A DNA stretch of 64,000 nt from Halictus rubicundus (GCF_050948215.1 NW_027488716.1:372001-436000), one strand, 5' to 3'. Shown: positions 21,120-32,867, counted from the first letter of the stretch. The notes: generated from the sequence alone by a model not told the origin. Made by a program: numbers and translations.

Positions 21120-22563
21120 ATGTAAACGGGAGACTTGTAAGTTTTCCCGTTAGACATATCTTGCATGAATGTAATCTCTTCGCGTCGTTGATCTTCATTT
21201 GAAGTAAATTCTTCAGCATTGATGACGTGTCCCTGGAGTTCAGGTGTCCGAGTCTTTCGTGCCAGATTTGTGCACTAGACCGGTCCTTGCTTGCAACACA
21301 AGCCCGTTGACTATTCTCACGCAGATAAAATAAATCGCCTCTTCTGTCAGCGATTAGTTTAACTCTTCCACGAGGGTCTGCGACAACAGCATGACTTTTT
21401 CGGAAGATTATTTCATTGCCTTTGTCTACAATCTTGGCGACGGACAATAAGTTAGTCCTCAATTCGGGAACGTATAGGGTATTTTCAAGTTTGATTGACT
21501 TGCCTTGATTGCCATCCGATGTCATGACGTTCACGTCGCCTTTTGCGATTATTTGAGCTGTTGCGTTACTGGCCAGTTTTAATCCGCTGCGTGTTTCCTC
21601 CGGGTTCGTAAATAAACTTTTGTCGTTGCATAGGTGGGATGTGCATCCGCTATCCAGGCACCAATGATTTTTGTCCGATCCGGTGCTGGAAAGCTGTGCC
21701 GATTCGTCGATGAATGCAGTTGCGAGGTACGCTTCATCGTCAGGATCTCCCCTTGAATTGGTCGACTTCTTCTTCCAACAGTCTGCGGTCTTGTGTCCCG
21801 TCTTTCTACAATATCCGCACTTATATTTAACAGGATGAGATGATGATTTACCTTCGTTCGGTTTTCCGCTGGTTTTTCGATGGATTTCCTCTGCATTTTT
21901 CGATGGTTTTCCTCTGCATCGGTAATTCTTGACAAACATGGCGTTGGATTCGTTTCCGGTCGTTTTCTGCTTTCGTGCGTCGCTTTCCTCGATGATTTTT
22001 ACCCGTAGCGATTCAGCATCTGGTACATCGTCGCGCGTCTCGATCGCGCACCGGAAGTTGTCGAAGCTGTCGGGCAAACTATATAATAGCATCATTGATA
22101 GCAACTCACCATTGATGTTTATGCCCATTGCTTCCAATTTATCGACTACGTCAAAGAATACAGTCGTATGTTCTCGAATATCCCCGCCTTCCTGCATTTT
22201 GTGCAGGGTTAATTTTTTGAGTAATGTCGCTTTACGTGCAGGTCCCTTCGAAGCCTAGACGGATTCCAATTTTTCCCACACTTCTCTTGATGTGTTGCAG
22301 CCGCGAATCTGTTTTAATTCGGATGGATTTATCGAAAGTATCAGATCCGACATAGCTCTTCCATCCTGTCTCAGCCATACTTTGTGCGCTTGCTGCGATG
22401 CTCGAAGGGCATCGCCTTGTCCACCTACGACGGGGGGCTCGCTTTCGCCACACACATATTCCCAAAGGTCACTTTTCGTCAAGACAGCTCGTGCTTGAAT
22501 TTTCCACGTGTCGTAGTTTTCACGTGTTAGCACTTCTAACCTCATGGTGTTCGAAAATGCCAT
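21120..22563 (-). pseudogene. copia Gag-protease-preintegrase region, one nonsense codon
   Basis: Gag probably starts MAFSNTMRLEVLTRENYD at 22563, followed by the DUF4219/UBN2-type region. Next come a CCHC knuckle, CGYCRKTGHKTADC, the copia protease motif CLDSGCTSHLCND and the GAG-preintegrase WHERLGHLNSRDTS with CKICLTGK. One in-frame TAG at about 22255-22257 replaces a codon where the family usually has an aromatic residue before ASKGPARKATLLKKL; the frame is otherwise open to 21120. The coding sequence is then cut by the inserted block and resumes at 20735 with the integrase. Confidence 0.9.
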
Positions 22564-22799
22564 TTTTCTTATTCGATCGTTCACTGGCGACACGGCGTCA
22601 CTTTGTTTTTCGTTGGCACGTGTATACGCGTTCGCGGCGATTTGCATTCACTTATCGATTCACGGAACTGTGCGCGAGAACAGATCTTCGATCGATCTCT
22701 GGCGTCACTTTTCGCAATTTTTTTTTGCGCGTCGCGTGGCCGTATAGGTTAAGTTGCGTATTTCGTTAATTTCCTTCTTTCTGCTCTGGGCCCATAACC

Positions 22800-23010
22800 T
22801 GTTAAAGGAGGTTAGGATCGTGGTTGAAATTAACTGTACGCAGGGCTTTTATTGCACACACTTAGAATAGTTTTATTACGAAAAAATAGTGTCTATATAA
22901 TGCGGTTATGTGTCGGGAGAGCGCGTGACTCGAGATCAGGGGGAGCAATCTCCCATGTATAATGTGTGGACATTAGCAGTGCCACCTAGACCCATTCCCT
23001 CCTGACCTCA
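22800..23010 (-). repeat. 5' LTR of the copia element (outer edge approximate)
   Basis: The inner edge TGTTAAAGGAGG is fixed by the adjoining primer binding site. The outer edge is placed near CCTGACCTCAAC by similarity of composition only. TATATATA lies just outside. Confidence 0.55.
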
Positions 23011-23385
23011 ACTAAAAGCTATATATATATAGCTATACGATTCTACAAACATACACATACGCATATACACATACACATATATCTACTGTACAGTACGATT
23101 ACTACATAAATTTAGAAGTAAACTTATATAAAAAAAAAAGGATATAATATAATAAAAGGATATAATATGTTTTGCAACAATACATTATTTTTACAATATT
23201 TTATTTCAAAACATAATAATACATAATTATACATGTAACAGATAATTACATATAATATCAAACTAATACAAATGATAATATCTTCATCCACTTATTTTGT
23301 ACACTCTTTACACTTGCTGCTGCACTGCTCTGCACCTCACTATCCTAAAACAAACTTAAAAAAATTTTATAATTAATGCACAAAG
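23011..23385. other. AT-rich intergenic DNA
   Basis: Contains (TA)n/(AC)n-like simple sequence at 23020-23090 and GGATATAATAT words at 23140-23170. No gene is seen. Confidence 0.4.
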
Positions 23386-23534
23386 TAAAATTCGAAAAAT
23401 AAGCTCAGAAATAAGTTCACCGAGTTCGCTCAATTTTGAAAAATTATTTCTAAAATTGATTCGACACTGAGCAAAGTTTTTTTCAATATTTTTTCAATAT
23501 TTCCTGGGCTTATTACTCGAATTTTCAATACACT
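23386..23534. repeat. short inverted repeat
   Basis: AAAATTCGAAAAATAAGCTC at the left is mirrored by GGGCTTATTACTCGAATTTT at the right, about 110 bp apart. Confidence 0.5.
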
Positions 23535-23893
23535 TAAATTTTTGTCTTATTAAAACAATATGAAGAAGGTTTTGAAGGTTATAATATCACAGTCCGCAAC
23601 GAGTCACACGATCATTCATGCCATGCAGCAGTGGTTTTGGCAGGAATAGTAGCGTCCAATAGCAGGAAAGATTGGAACATCAGTCACGTCCAATCACGTT
23701 TAATCATGTGAGGGCTGTGAACGTGGTGCCATCTATGCTCATTCCCTCGCAAGTGAACTAAGCGGTCCAAGGTCATACATAAGAGTTTCCTCCCCCTGCT
23801 CGAGATCGACAGAGAGAGCCGATCGATGCCGACAGAACCCGAATGGCGAATGCAGCGCCAGTAGCGTCGGGAATCGCAACTACACCGGCAAAT

Positions 23894-24030
23894 GTCTTAT
23901 CACAGACGAGGTATAGGAGTAGACCAATCACCATATGGGGTTTCGTGTCTCCCATGTAAACAACTGGTTTTCTTACGCCCTCTACGCTGACGAACGATAA
24001 ATGTTGGAACTAGATCCACAAAAATGATCA
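23894..24030 (+). repeat. dispersed repeat family, copy 1
   Basis: TATCACAGACGAGGTATAGG then AGTAGACCAATCACCATATG, followed by TTTCTTACGCCCTCTAC and GACGAACGATAAAT. The same string of phrases recurs at 28920-29075. Part of it recurs at 28794-28815 and, inverted, at 26756-26795. Confidence 0.75.
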
Positions 24031-24089
24031 AATCTGGTCAAATACAAATGATTGACGAGTTATGTACATATCTGATGTTATGACTATAG

Positions 24090-25080
24090 AATAAATCTTC
24101 GAATAGCTTTTGCCGAGCGCCGAGCTTCAAAGACCCAGCGACGACAGACGACATACATTGTAAGCGGATGGAGAATCGCGCACGTAGGAAAGTTTAAACT
24201 TTTAGATTTTTCAATATATCCTCATTAAATTGTGACGAGCGAATGGAGGGGATTTTCCTGATGAAAATGAGGTCAAATTCGAGTGCAATCGAACAAGTTT
24301 CACTGATACGTAATGTTACGATAAAAATTACAATCTCATTAAAGACAGTCCAAATGATGTCGTGTTTGGACTCATTTTGATCGGGACAAGCTCTACAACT
24401 CATTCGTCTTAACAATATTGTTCTGATTAAAAACATAAAAGCATAAATTGCCAATAATGCATGTGTTTGAGATTGGCTGAATGTGTCGGCAGCGTTTCCG
24501 CGCCGACGCGGATCGGCGCCCCGCAATTGGCTGGATCGCGGAGAGAAGCGAGATCAGGAATCGATTGTTAGATCGCTCTCTAATTGGCCCGCGCCGACGA
24601 GACGGGTTACGATCGATTATCATCGTTTCGCCGGCTCGCTCGCTCGTCCAGTTCGTTTCTAACGCTCTATCAAACTATCTCGCAATCGATCTTGATCTCG
24701 ACCTCTTGTTCGCGTGAACGCTTCGCGTCTTTTTGACCGGTTTCGTGCTACAAGAGCTATCTACGGCTCCCGAAATAGACGGGAGATATCCACTTCAAGC
24801 TAACTGTTCAAACGTGTTTATTTGTGTTCACAAACTGTACAAAGTAATCGGTTATAGTTCGACGATCCTCACGGTGAAATAAAGTCGTTGTGTCAGTAAA
24901 CCGCGGCTCTTTAGTGTTCGCCTTCCGATCCCAAACAGCATGATTCTCCATCCGCTTACATTGTATGCCGTTTGGCAGTCGCTGGGTCTTCGACGTTCGG
25001 CGCTCGTCGGTCCTCGTCGGCCTTCGTCGCCGTTTATTCGTCGAGCTGGCAAAAGTTATCCGAAGATTTATTCAAAGCCT
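24090..25080. mobile_element. MITE-like inverted-repeat element carrying a solo LTR
   Basis: Inverted ends contain CTTCAAAGACCCAGCGAC and TACATTGTAAGCGGATGGAG (left, 24130-24175) and their reverse complement (24945-25000). The interior 24190-24460 is the reverse complement of the interior of a second copy (25330-25600). Without the inserted LTR (24464-24937) this copy would be about 520 bp. No transposase is encoded. Confidence 0.75.
24464..24937 (+). mobile_element. solo LTR (474 bp) with 5-bp target duplication
   Basis: It starts TGTTTGAGATTGGCTGAATG and ends CGATCCCAAACA, with inverted TGTTTG/CAAACA tips. GCATG flanks it on both sides (24459-24463, 24938-24942). Near the 3' end a GAAATAAAG polyadenylation-type signal sits at about 24874. 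It splits a MITE whose intact sister copy (25255-25690) lacks it, which proves the insertion boundaries. Confidence 0.85.
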
Positions 25081-25104
25081 TCGAATAAATCTACGGATAA
25101 AAAT

Positions 25105-25250
25105 GCTAAATACAGTCCAATTTGTACCGTGTTTAGTGTCATTTTAATCAGAAGAATGCCACGAATTAGTTGGCGCAAGTCCCATAAAAAAATCCTGAAA
25201 AACAATGGAGTTTTGCAATTTGATTGGTAGTTGTTTCACACCGATATCTC
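25105..25250. repeat. dispersed repeat, homologous to 17935-18075
   Basis: See 17935-18075. Here it lies exactly between the two MITE-like copies, so it may be part of a longer composite. Confidence 0.55.
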
Positions 25251-25254
25251 GCGA

Positions 25255-25690
25255 CTCTACGAGCTCGGAACTTCAAAGACCAGCGACCGACCAACGGCCT
25301 ACAATGTAAGTAGATGGAGAATCGTGCATTATTGGCAATTTATGCTTTTATGTTTTTAATCAGAATAATATTGTTAATACGAATGAGCTGTGGAGCTTGT
25401 CCCGATCAAAATGAGTCCAAACACGACATCATTTGGACTATCTTCAATAAGAATGTCATTTTTATCGTAACATTACGTATCAATAAATTTGTTTGATTAC
25501 ACTCGAATTTGGACTCATTTTCATCAGGAAAAGCCCCTCAATTCACTCGTCGCAATTTTATGGTGGTATATTGAAAAATCTAAAAGTTAAACTTGCATTC
25601 GTACGCGATTCTCCATCTGCTTACATTGTATGCCGTTTGTCAGTCGCTGGGTCTTTGAAGTTCGGCTTTCGTCGGGCCTCGTTGCTGTTT
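25255..25690. mobile_element. MITE-like element, intact sister copy
   Basis: Ends carry ACTTCAAAGACCAGCGAC / TGTAAGTAGATGGAGAATCG (left) and their reverse complement (25608-25665). The interior is inverted relative to 24190-24460. Length is about 435 bp. No coding capacity is seen. Confidence 0.75.
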
Positions 25691-25900
25691 ATTCGAAGCC
25701 TTCGAATAAACGATACAGATAAAAGATGAAAAAATTGTTCCAAGTTCGAATAAATCCGCTTCGAATAAAAAAAATTAGCTTTATTCATCGGATAAATTCT
25801 CGTCGAATAAAATTATTTATTCGACAAAGATACTTTTTTTATTCGAACCTTCGAATAACGAATAAAGTTAAAGTATCTTTTATTCGAATCGTTATTTAAA
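25691..25900. repeat. TTCGAATAAA-rich low-complexity block
   Basis: CGAATAAA and its complement TTATTCG occur many times in both orientations, so the block can fold on itself at many points. Confidence 0.6.
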
Positions 25901-28663
25901 TAATTTGTTATCTAAATAGTGCCCAACTATGTCTGGAAGTAGCGCATTCGATTCCCGGTTCGGCGAGGCGCATATTTTGCTATAACTTTTGAACTAAAAA
26001 AGATATCAAAGTGAAATTTAAACTGAAAAAATTAAAAAGAATCGGGTTTAATGGTATGTACTGAAATATATTTTGTATTTTTAAATAATTCTTTTTGTTT
26101 TTTAAATTTAATTACCCTTCAAAAATGTTCAAAACTAGTTATTATAAATATTGTTGTTCAATCTTTTATCAATCCCAAATAATTAAATTTATTAGAATAT
26201 ATACGCTGCAAATGAAAAGCAATATCAGAAGTAGATTGAGTAGGTAGCTATTAAATAGTCAAATGAAATTAGTGATATCAACGTCGTATTTTATTAAATT
26301 AAATTTAAACTAAGTTCTTACTTTTGGCTAATATTAAACTAATTTAATTTCTTATAATTATGTTATTACACTGTTGTAGTTGTAATTGCACAGGGAAGAA
26401 GACTGACGTAGTAGAAAGAACAAGAAAAAAGTGTTTAACGAAAAAAAATCATTCCATGCGGGATTCGATCCGGGACCAAAATATTCTCAGCCGGAGACGT
26501 TACGTTATTATTATTATTACATTACGTCTCCTTCGATGCACTCGCGTGTCAGCCGTAATGGAATTAAGAGGAAACGACATTGTTTTGTTTCATTCATCAT
26601 ATGAATCCTCGACATGAGATTTAAAATTATATCAGCAATAGCGCCATTGTAGAATATCGGTTCCACAATATTAGTTCTGGATGATACGGTAGGATGTGAC
26701 ACGGAATGGTACGGGGGCTCTAGAGCCCCCCGAGCGTGAGACAGAAAAATACATTGGGTGATTGGTCTACTCCTATACCTCGTCTGTGTCGATACTGAAC
26801 TGTGGAAAACGTTGCTAGCTCGCCTGCTGGACAGAAATGTTACTATTTAGCTTCTTCTAGCGGCCGTTCTTTCATAGCGTGACAATCATTATTTTTCGGA
26901 GTCAGGTTCGGACGGTCCGCCCCCCTTAAGCAGCCCTGGCCATATGGTTTTTGTTTCTTCTGCTCTTCTTTCTTCTTACAGTTAAACACCAATTCCTTCA
27001 GCTTCTGTGTCAACATCTATCAAATGGGTTGTATTATTACTTTGAATTATTTTTTTTAAGCGTAAAATGACATCACTTACCCCTTCTGGAAGCTGCGATA
27101 TGTAATTCTTCGAGTTTGTTCATTTTACTAATGCGTAAATTACTCGTTCCTTTAATAAAGTATCAACGTGTAACCGTTCATTCCTCTTTCGACTTCATTG
27201 ATTTGATTTATCCCTGTCCCGACGACTCAAGGGTTATTTATATTAAGACACGGGGGCCGGTTACTACCCCCAATTCCCTACGCGTGTAAATTCGCGAAGG
27301 AGATGGATTCGTGCCTCCAGGCACTGGAAAGCGGCGAGGTTTGGACGAGACAAATAAAGCTTGTAGACAAATTACTGGTAAAAGGGCAGTATATTCTTGG
27401 AAGAACTATTTCTATTTTGACGAGCAATCGCTCCGGTATGCTCGGAGATGAGCTATTTGTTTACAGGACGACCCGTGATCTGTCCCGACGGACGGGGCAA
27501 TAAATTCCTCTATGACGACGCGCTGAATACCGCGTATCGGTAATCCGTACCGAGTTCTCGCAACACGTAAACACGCAATATATGCCGTGTTACGACGCAC
27601 GCAGTTCGCTCGCTTTGCCTCTACACCTGGTTTTTAATGAATGATTTTAACGATTTAAACGTGTATCGCGCCTCTCGATATGCGAATTCGTGACCTGTCT
27701 AACCAACCGTGCACCCGGCCGCGAATGCGTACGAGTATTCAAATCCTACCGAAGCAGTGATGGGCATTTCGAACGAGAACCACGAAAGTTACGATGACGA
27801 AGTGTCCACTCGGTACCACGATTACAACGAAAGATTTATGAATTTTAAATAACCCGTGATGATTCCACAGAACACAAACTGCGTCTTAACGGTCGGCAAT
27901 GCCACAGCGCAGTTTGCACCTGTGACTCCTCGGTTTGAGGCGCTTACGCGTCGAGGATAGAACAGTCGGTTTGCCTGTTCTATCGGGTCGGTTTTGACCC
28001 CTCGATCGCGTACCGTGTTTCGCAGATGTAGAGTGATCTATCTGCGGCACGCATCGACCTCCTTCGATCGGTATCGAGTGGGGATCGATGCGTGCGCATT
28101 GCGACAAGTGTCGCGATATCTCGCGGTCTTTTTCTCCGTCAGAACTCGCGGGTTACGTCACGGAGCGTTATGGTGGGGTCGACATCGACGTTCGATATAT
28201 GGGGTGTATCAATATGTAACCTGTACGGTTACAAACGTTCTCCAGAGCAGGGTTTTCCTTGTTGTTTGAATTCAATTTTCTTCCTAATAGACTGTAATCT
28301 TTTGCGCTCAGGTATTTTGAACGCTCTTCTTTTCGATTTAGAAACTCTTATTCGTCTTATTCGGCGGTAGCGGTGCTCGGTGGAGATATGTTCTCGGTCT
28401 CGCATGCCGGGTCTCAACTGCTACGACTGCTGTTTCTCGTGGCCTATTTATCCTTCCCACCGCCCACTTCCACTCGCGAGCAGCCGCATCGTCGCGGTGG
28501 CCACCTCGCGGCCGCGACGGGAGACTGTGCTCGGCCGTGGTCTCGCGGCGCGCTCGCTGGGAGTGGGGCGGTGGTAGGCGCGGTGTTAGGCGGGGAAGTC
28601 GCGGGCCTTAGATATACCCGTTACATACATATTATGGACCTACATATTTGATACAATGAAATA
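25901..28663. other. mostly unassigned; tRNA-like scraps and a palindrome
   Basis: GGGATTCGATCCGGGACC at about 26460 and GCATTCGATTCCCGGTTCGG at about 25943 resemble tRNA T-arms but lack the rest of a tRNA. GGGGGCTCTAGAGCCCCC (26713-26730) is a perfect 18-bp palindrome. 26756-26795 is an inverted copy of the dispersed repeat at 23894. 28430-28600 is GC-rich. No gene is recognised. Confidence 0.35.
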
Positions 28664-28744
28664 TTAAAGCATCTGCCAAACCTCCCAATCTTCCATCGTG
28701 TCCACGGGAACTTGCTGGTTGTCTTTACTATTACTCTCGGCCAT
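28664..28744 (-). CDS. very short acidic open frame, unrecognised
   Basis: 26 codons starting MAESNSKDNQQVPVDTMED and ending with a Trp-rich WEVWQML before TAA. TTTATAGA/AAATTTATAG-like AT-rich sequence lies just upstream. The peptide is hydrophilic and acidic and I do not recognise it. It could be a first exon, the start of a decayed transposon protein, or chance. Confidence 0.15.
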   Translation of the reverse strand: MAESNSKDNQQVPVDTMEDWEVWQML

Positions 28745-28793
28745 TCTTCTTCTATAAATTTTTATTTTTCTCAATTTTCACTTCAATGTATTC

Positions 28794-29075
28794 TATCACA
28801 GACGAGGTATAGGCAGAGAGGATATGAGAGTGCTCACGCCCGGGTTTTCGGCGTTCCCGATATAGTGCTGACATCTGCTCAGCCTTAGCATGGCACAGAA
28901 CCGGTCAGTCTTTTAGCATGACCACAGATGAGGTATAGGAGTAGACCAATCACCATATGGGGTTTCGTGTCTCACGATCTGAAATACCGACATCGTTAAC
29001 AACAACTAGATTTCTTACGCCCTCTACTCTGACGAACGATAAATCTTGTAACTAGATCCACGAGAACTATAGCCC
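28794..29075 (+). repeat. dispersed repeat family, copies 3 and 4
   Basis: TATCACAGACGAGGTATAGG at 28794 is a short copy. CACAGATGAGGTATAGG AGTAGACCAATCACC from 28921 is the longer one and runs to ACTAGATCCACGAGAAC. The two are about 126 bp apart. Confidence 0.7.
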
Positions 29076-29901
29076 ATACACCTATGATAAATGATGAAGA
29101 TACGACTCTGAACTCAATACACGAGTACGACTTACCGTTCTTGCACACGGGTGTAAACAGGTGTAAATCTAACCCGCTGATGAGAGCAAACCCAACACTA
29201 ACCTAACACTCGCTCAACAGGGCCAAACTAACCCTTTTTCATTGAATGAAAAGGTATTCTGAAACAAAAACTGCGTGTTTCGATTAATAATTGAAAGAGA
29301 GCTGCCTTGAAGGTGAAGATGGGCCAAGAGTAAACAAGGAGAGCATTGAAGGACCTTCAGCTCATCCCGAGGTAGCCTAAAGTAAATTCAGACACAGTTC
29401 AATTACATACACAAGTTTTTATAACTAGCAAGTCTTAAATTCTATTTTCAAATGTTATCGCAAAGTTATAAATGAGCAGCTATTAGCTCGATATTATTCT
29501 CTATTTCGCAGTTCGCTAAATGGGAAAGATTACTTTTCCACAGACGGAAAAGGTCACTTTACCATTTAGCGTATATCGAGTAATTATTGCGGAGTAAAAG
29601 GTGTGAATCGGAGAAGAAGTCTCCGATTCACGGGAGATGAAAAACGAATCAGGCAGAAGGCTCTGAGTCGCGAGGCAACAATAAAATAATCAGAGCAGAA
29701 GGCTATGACCCAAATCAACTAGCGAATTTAACAAACTGAGTCTAACACAATAATTGCTCGACAACTAATACTAACTTATAAATAATGTGAAATCTTCGAT
29801 CGATGCGGTGTCTTCGTTCGACGATAACTTTGCTCACATCTGTTATCCTTTATCTGAAACAGACTAATAATAATTAAACACAATAAAATCAAGGAAACAA
29901 A

Positions 29902-30690
29902 ATGGAAGACGATGAAAAGAAGACAAACCCCGTACATGAGTACGGCCTACCTAACATGCACGAGAGTGCGAATCTAACCGGCTTACGAGAGCCAACCTAA
30001 CACCAGCTCACGAGAGCCAAGCTAACCCCGTACACGAGTACGGCCTACCTAACATGCACAAGAGTGCAAATCTAACCGGCTCACGAGAGCCAAACCTAAG
30101 ACCAGCTCACGAGAGCCAAGCTAACCCCGCACACGAGTGCGGCCTACCTAACATGCAGAAGAGTGCGAATCTAACCAGCTCACGAGAGCCAACCTAAGAC
30201 CAGCTCACGAGAGCCAAGCTAACCCCGTACACGAGTACGGCCTACCTAACATGCACAAGAGTGCAAATCTAACCGGCTCACGAGAGCCAAACCTAAGACC
30301 AGCTCACGAGAGCCAAGCTAACCCCGCACACGAGTGCGGCCTACCTAACATGCACAAGAGTGCAAATCTAACCGGCTCACGAGAGCCAAACCTAAGACCA
30401 GCTCACGAGAGCCAAGCTAACCCCGCACACGAGTGCGGCCTACCTAACATGCAGAAGAGTGCAAATCTAACCGGCTCACGAGAGCAAACCTAAGACCAGC
30501 TCACGAGAGCCAAGCTAACCCCGCACACGAGTGCGGCCTACCTAATATGCAGAAGAGTGCGAATCTAACCAGCTCACGAGAGCCATCCTAAGACCAGCTC
30601 ACGAGAGCCAAGCTAACCCCGCACACGAGTGCGGCCTACCTATCACGCACAAGAGTGCGAAATCTAACCGGCTCACGAGAGCCAAACTAA
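29902..30690 (+). repeat. 99-bp array 1 (8 repeats)
   Basis: Opens with the ATGGAAGACGATG leader and the GTAC-stem variants; closes with the TATCACGCACAAGAGTGCG terminal repeat. Preceded by a short-type spacer (29228-29901). Confidence 0.9.
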
Positions 30691-31360
30691 CCCTTTTTCA
30701 TTGAATGAAAAGGTATTCTGAAACAAAAACTGCGTGTTTCGATTAATAATTGAAAGAGAGCTGCCTTGAAGGTGAAGATGGACCAAGAGTAAACAAGGAG
30801 AGCATTGAAGGACCTTCAGCTCATCCCGAGGTAGCCTAAAGTAAATTCAGACACAGTTCAATTACATACCCAAGTTTTTATAACTAGCAAGTCTTAAATT
30901 CTATTTTCAAATGTTATCGCAAAGTTATAAATGAGCAGCTATTAGCTCGATATTATTCTCTATTTCGCAGTTCGCTAAATGGGAAAGATTACTTTTCCAC
31001 AGACGGAAAAGGTCACTTTACCATTTAGCGTATATCGAGTAATTATTGCGGAGTAAAAGGTGTGAATCGGAGAAGAAGTCTCCGATTCACGGGAGATGAA
31101 AAACGAATCAGGCAGAAGGCTCTGAGTCGCGAGGCAACAATAAAATAATCAGAGCAGAAGGCTATGACCCAAATCAACTAGCGAATTTAACAAACTGAGT
31201 CTAACACAATAATTGCTCGACAACTAATACTAACTTATAAATAATGTGAAATCTTCGATCGATGCGGTGTCTTCGTTCGACGATAACTTTGCTCACATCT
31301 GTTATCCTTTATCTGAAACAGACTAATAATAATTAGACACAATAAAATCAAGGAACCAAA
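30691..31360 (+). repeat. short-type spacer (670 bp)
   Basis: Begins CCCTTTTTCATTGAATG and AAAAGG, itself a hairpin. A long imperfect hairpin has its first copy at 29514-29571 in the preceding spacer: arms of 26 bp starting CGCTAAATGG, loop ACAGAC. It also carries GTGAATCGGAGA / TCTCCGATTCAC, a 12-bp perfect stem. Confidence 0.85.
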
Positions 31361-32053
31361 ATGGAAGACGATGAAAAGAAGACAAACCCCGTACACGAGT
31401 ACGGCCTACCTAACATGCACGAGAGTGCGAATCTAACCGGCTTACGAGAGCCAACCTAACACCAGCTCACGAGAGCCAAGCTAACCCCGTACACGAGTAC
31501 GGCCTACCTAACATGCACAAGAGTGCAAATCTAACCGGCTCACGAGAGCCAAACCTAAGACCAGCTCACGAGAGCCAAGCTAACCCCGCACACGAGTGCG
31601 GCCTACCTAACATGCAGAAGAGTGCGAATCTAACCAGCTCACGAGAGCCAAACCTAAGACCAGCTCACGAGAGCCAAGCTAACCCCGCACACGAGTGCGG
31701 CCTACCTAACATGCAGAAGAGTGCAAATCTAACCGGCTCACGAGAGCCAAACCTAAGACCAGCTCACGAGAGCCAAGCTAACCCCGTACACGAGTACGGC
31801 CTACCTAACATGCACAAGAGTGCAAATCTAACCGGCTCACGAGAGCCAAACCTAAGACCAGCTCACGAGAGCCAAGCTAACCCCGCACACGAGTGCGGCC
31901 TACCTAACATGCACAAGAGTGCAAATCTAACCGGCTCACGAGAGCCAAACCTAAGACCAGCTCACGAGAGCCAAGCTAACCCCGCACACGAGTGCGGCCT
32001 ACCTATCACGCACAAGAGTGCGAAATCTAACCGGCTCACGAGAGCCAAACTAA
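31361..32053 (+). repeat. 99-bp array 2 (7 repeats)
   Basis: Nearly all repeats are the 99-bp form, so a 184-codon repeat-peptide frame stays open (31513-32067). GTAC-stem and GCAC-stem units alternate within it. Confidence 0.9.
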
Positions 32054-32867
32054 CCCTTTTTCATTGAATGAAAAGGTATTCTGAAACAAAAACTGCGTGT
32101 TTCGATTAATAATTGAAAGAGAGCTGCCTTGAAGGTGAAGATGGGCCAAGAGTAAACAAGGAGAGCATTGAAGGACCTTCAGCTCATCCCGAGGTAGCCT
32201 AAAGTAAATTCAGACACAGTTCAATTACATACACAAGTTTTTATAACTAGCAAGTCTTAAATTCTATTTTCAAATGTTATCGCAAAGTTATAAATGAGCA
32301 TTTGTAAGATTACTAGAGGTTCTTACAAATAGAGAATAATACCGATTGCCCGGGTCTCACCACGAGGAGGTTGCTGCGCAAGAGACCCGAAAGGAAGCCA
32401 GAACGAATTCAATACGCTTCCTTCTGACTCCCTTTCTTACAACGACGATTTACTATCTTATCAACTAAATTTCGCAGTTCGCTAAATGGGAAAGATTACT
32501 TTTCCACAGACGGAAAAGGTCACTTTACCATTTAGCGTATATCGAGTAATTATTGCGGAGTAAAAGGTGTGAATCGAAGAAGAAGTCTCCGATTCACGGG
32601 AGATGAAAAACGAATCAGGCAGAAGGCTCTGAGTCGCGAGGCAACAATAAAATAATCAGAGCAGAAGGCTATGACCCAAATCAACTAGCGAATTTAACAA
32701 ACTGAGTCTAACACAATAATTGCTCGACAACTAATACTAACTTATAAATAATGTGAAATCTTCGATCGATGCGGTGTCTTCGTTCGACGATAACTTTGCT
32801 CACATCTGTTATCCTTTATCTGAAACAGACTAATAATAATTAGACACAATAAAATCAAGGAACCAAA
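32054..32867 (+). repeat. long-type spacer (814 bp)
   Basis: Like the short spacer plus about 145 bp of new sequence (roughly 32300-32468). The extra part has its own stems: ATTTGTAAG/CTTACAAAT, GGGTCTC/GAGACCC and GGAAGC/GCTTCC. In long-type spacers one base of the 12-bp stem is changed (GTGAATCGAAGA). Confidence 0.85.

Larger units (their letters stand above)
19640..23010 (-). mobile_element. Ty1/copia LTR retrotransposon, reverse transcriptase missing
   Basis: On the minus strand: one LTR (inner edge TTTAACA at 22800), then the primer site GGTTATGGGCCCAGAG (22799-22784), which matches the copia initiator-Met tRNA type. Gag, zinc knuckle, protease and integrase follow, and it ends near 19650 inside the integrase-RT linker. 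Reverse transcriptase, RNase H and the 3' LTR are absent. A foreign block of about 360 bp interrupts it at roughly 20750-21115. Confidence 0.9.

Noticed and set aside
25943..26478. tRNA genes
   Set aside because: Only T-arm-like strings (GATTCGATCC) are present without the other arms.
29177..29190. Hammerhead ribozyme core (CTGATGA then CAAAC)
   Set aside because: The stem between the conserved boxes is missing, the GAAA box is not exact, and it is a decayed copy of a satellite hairpin.
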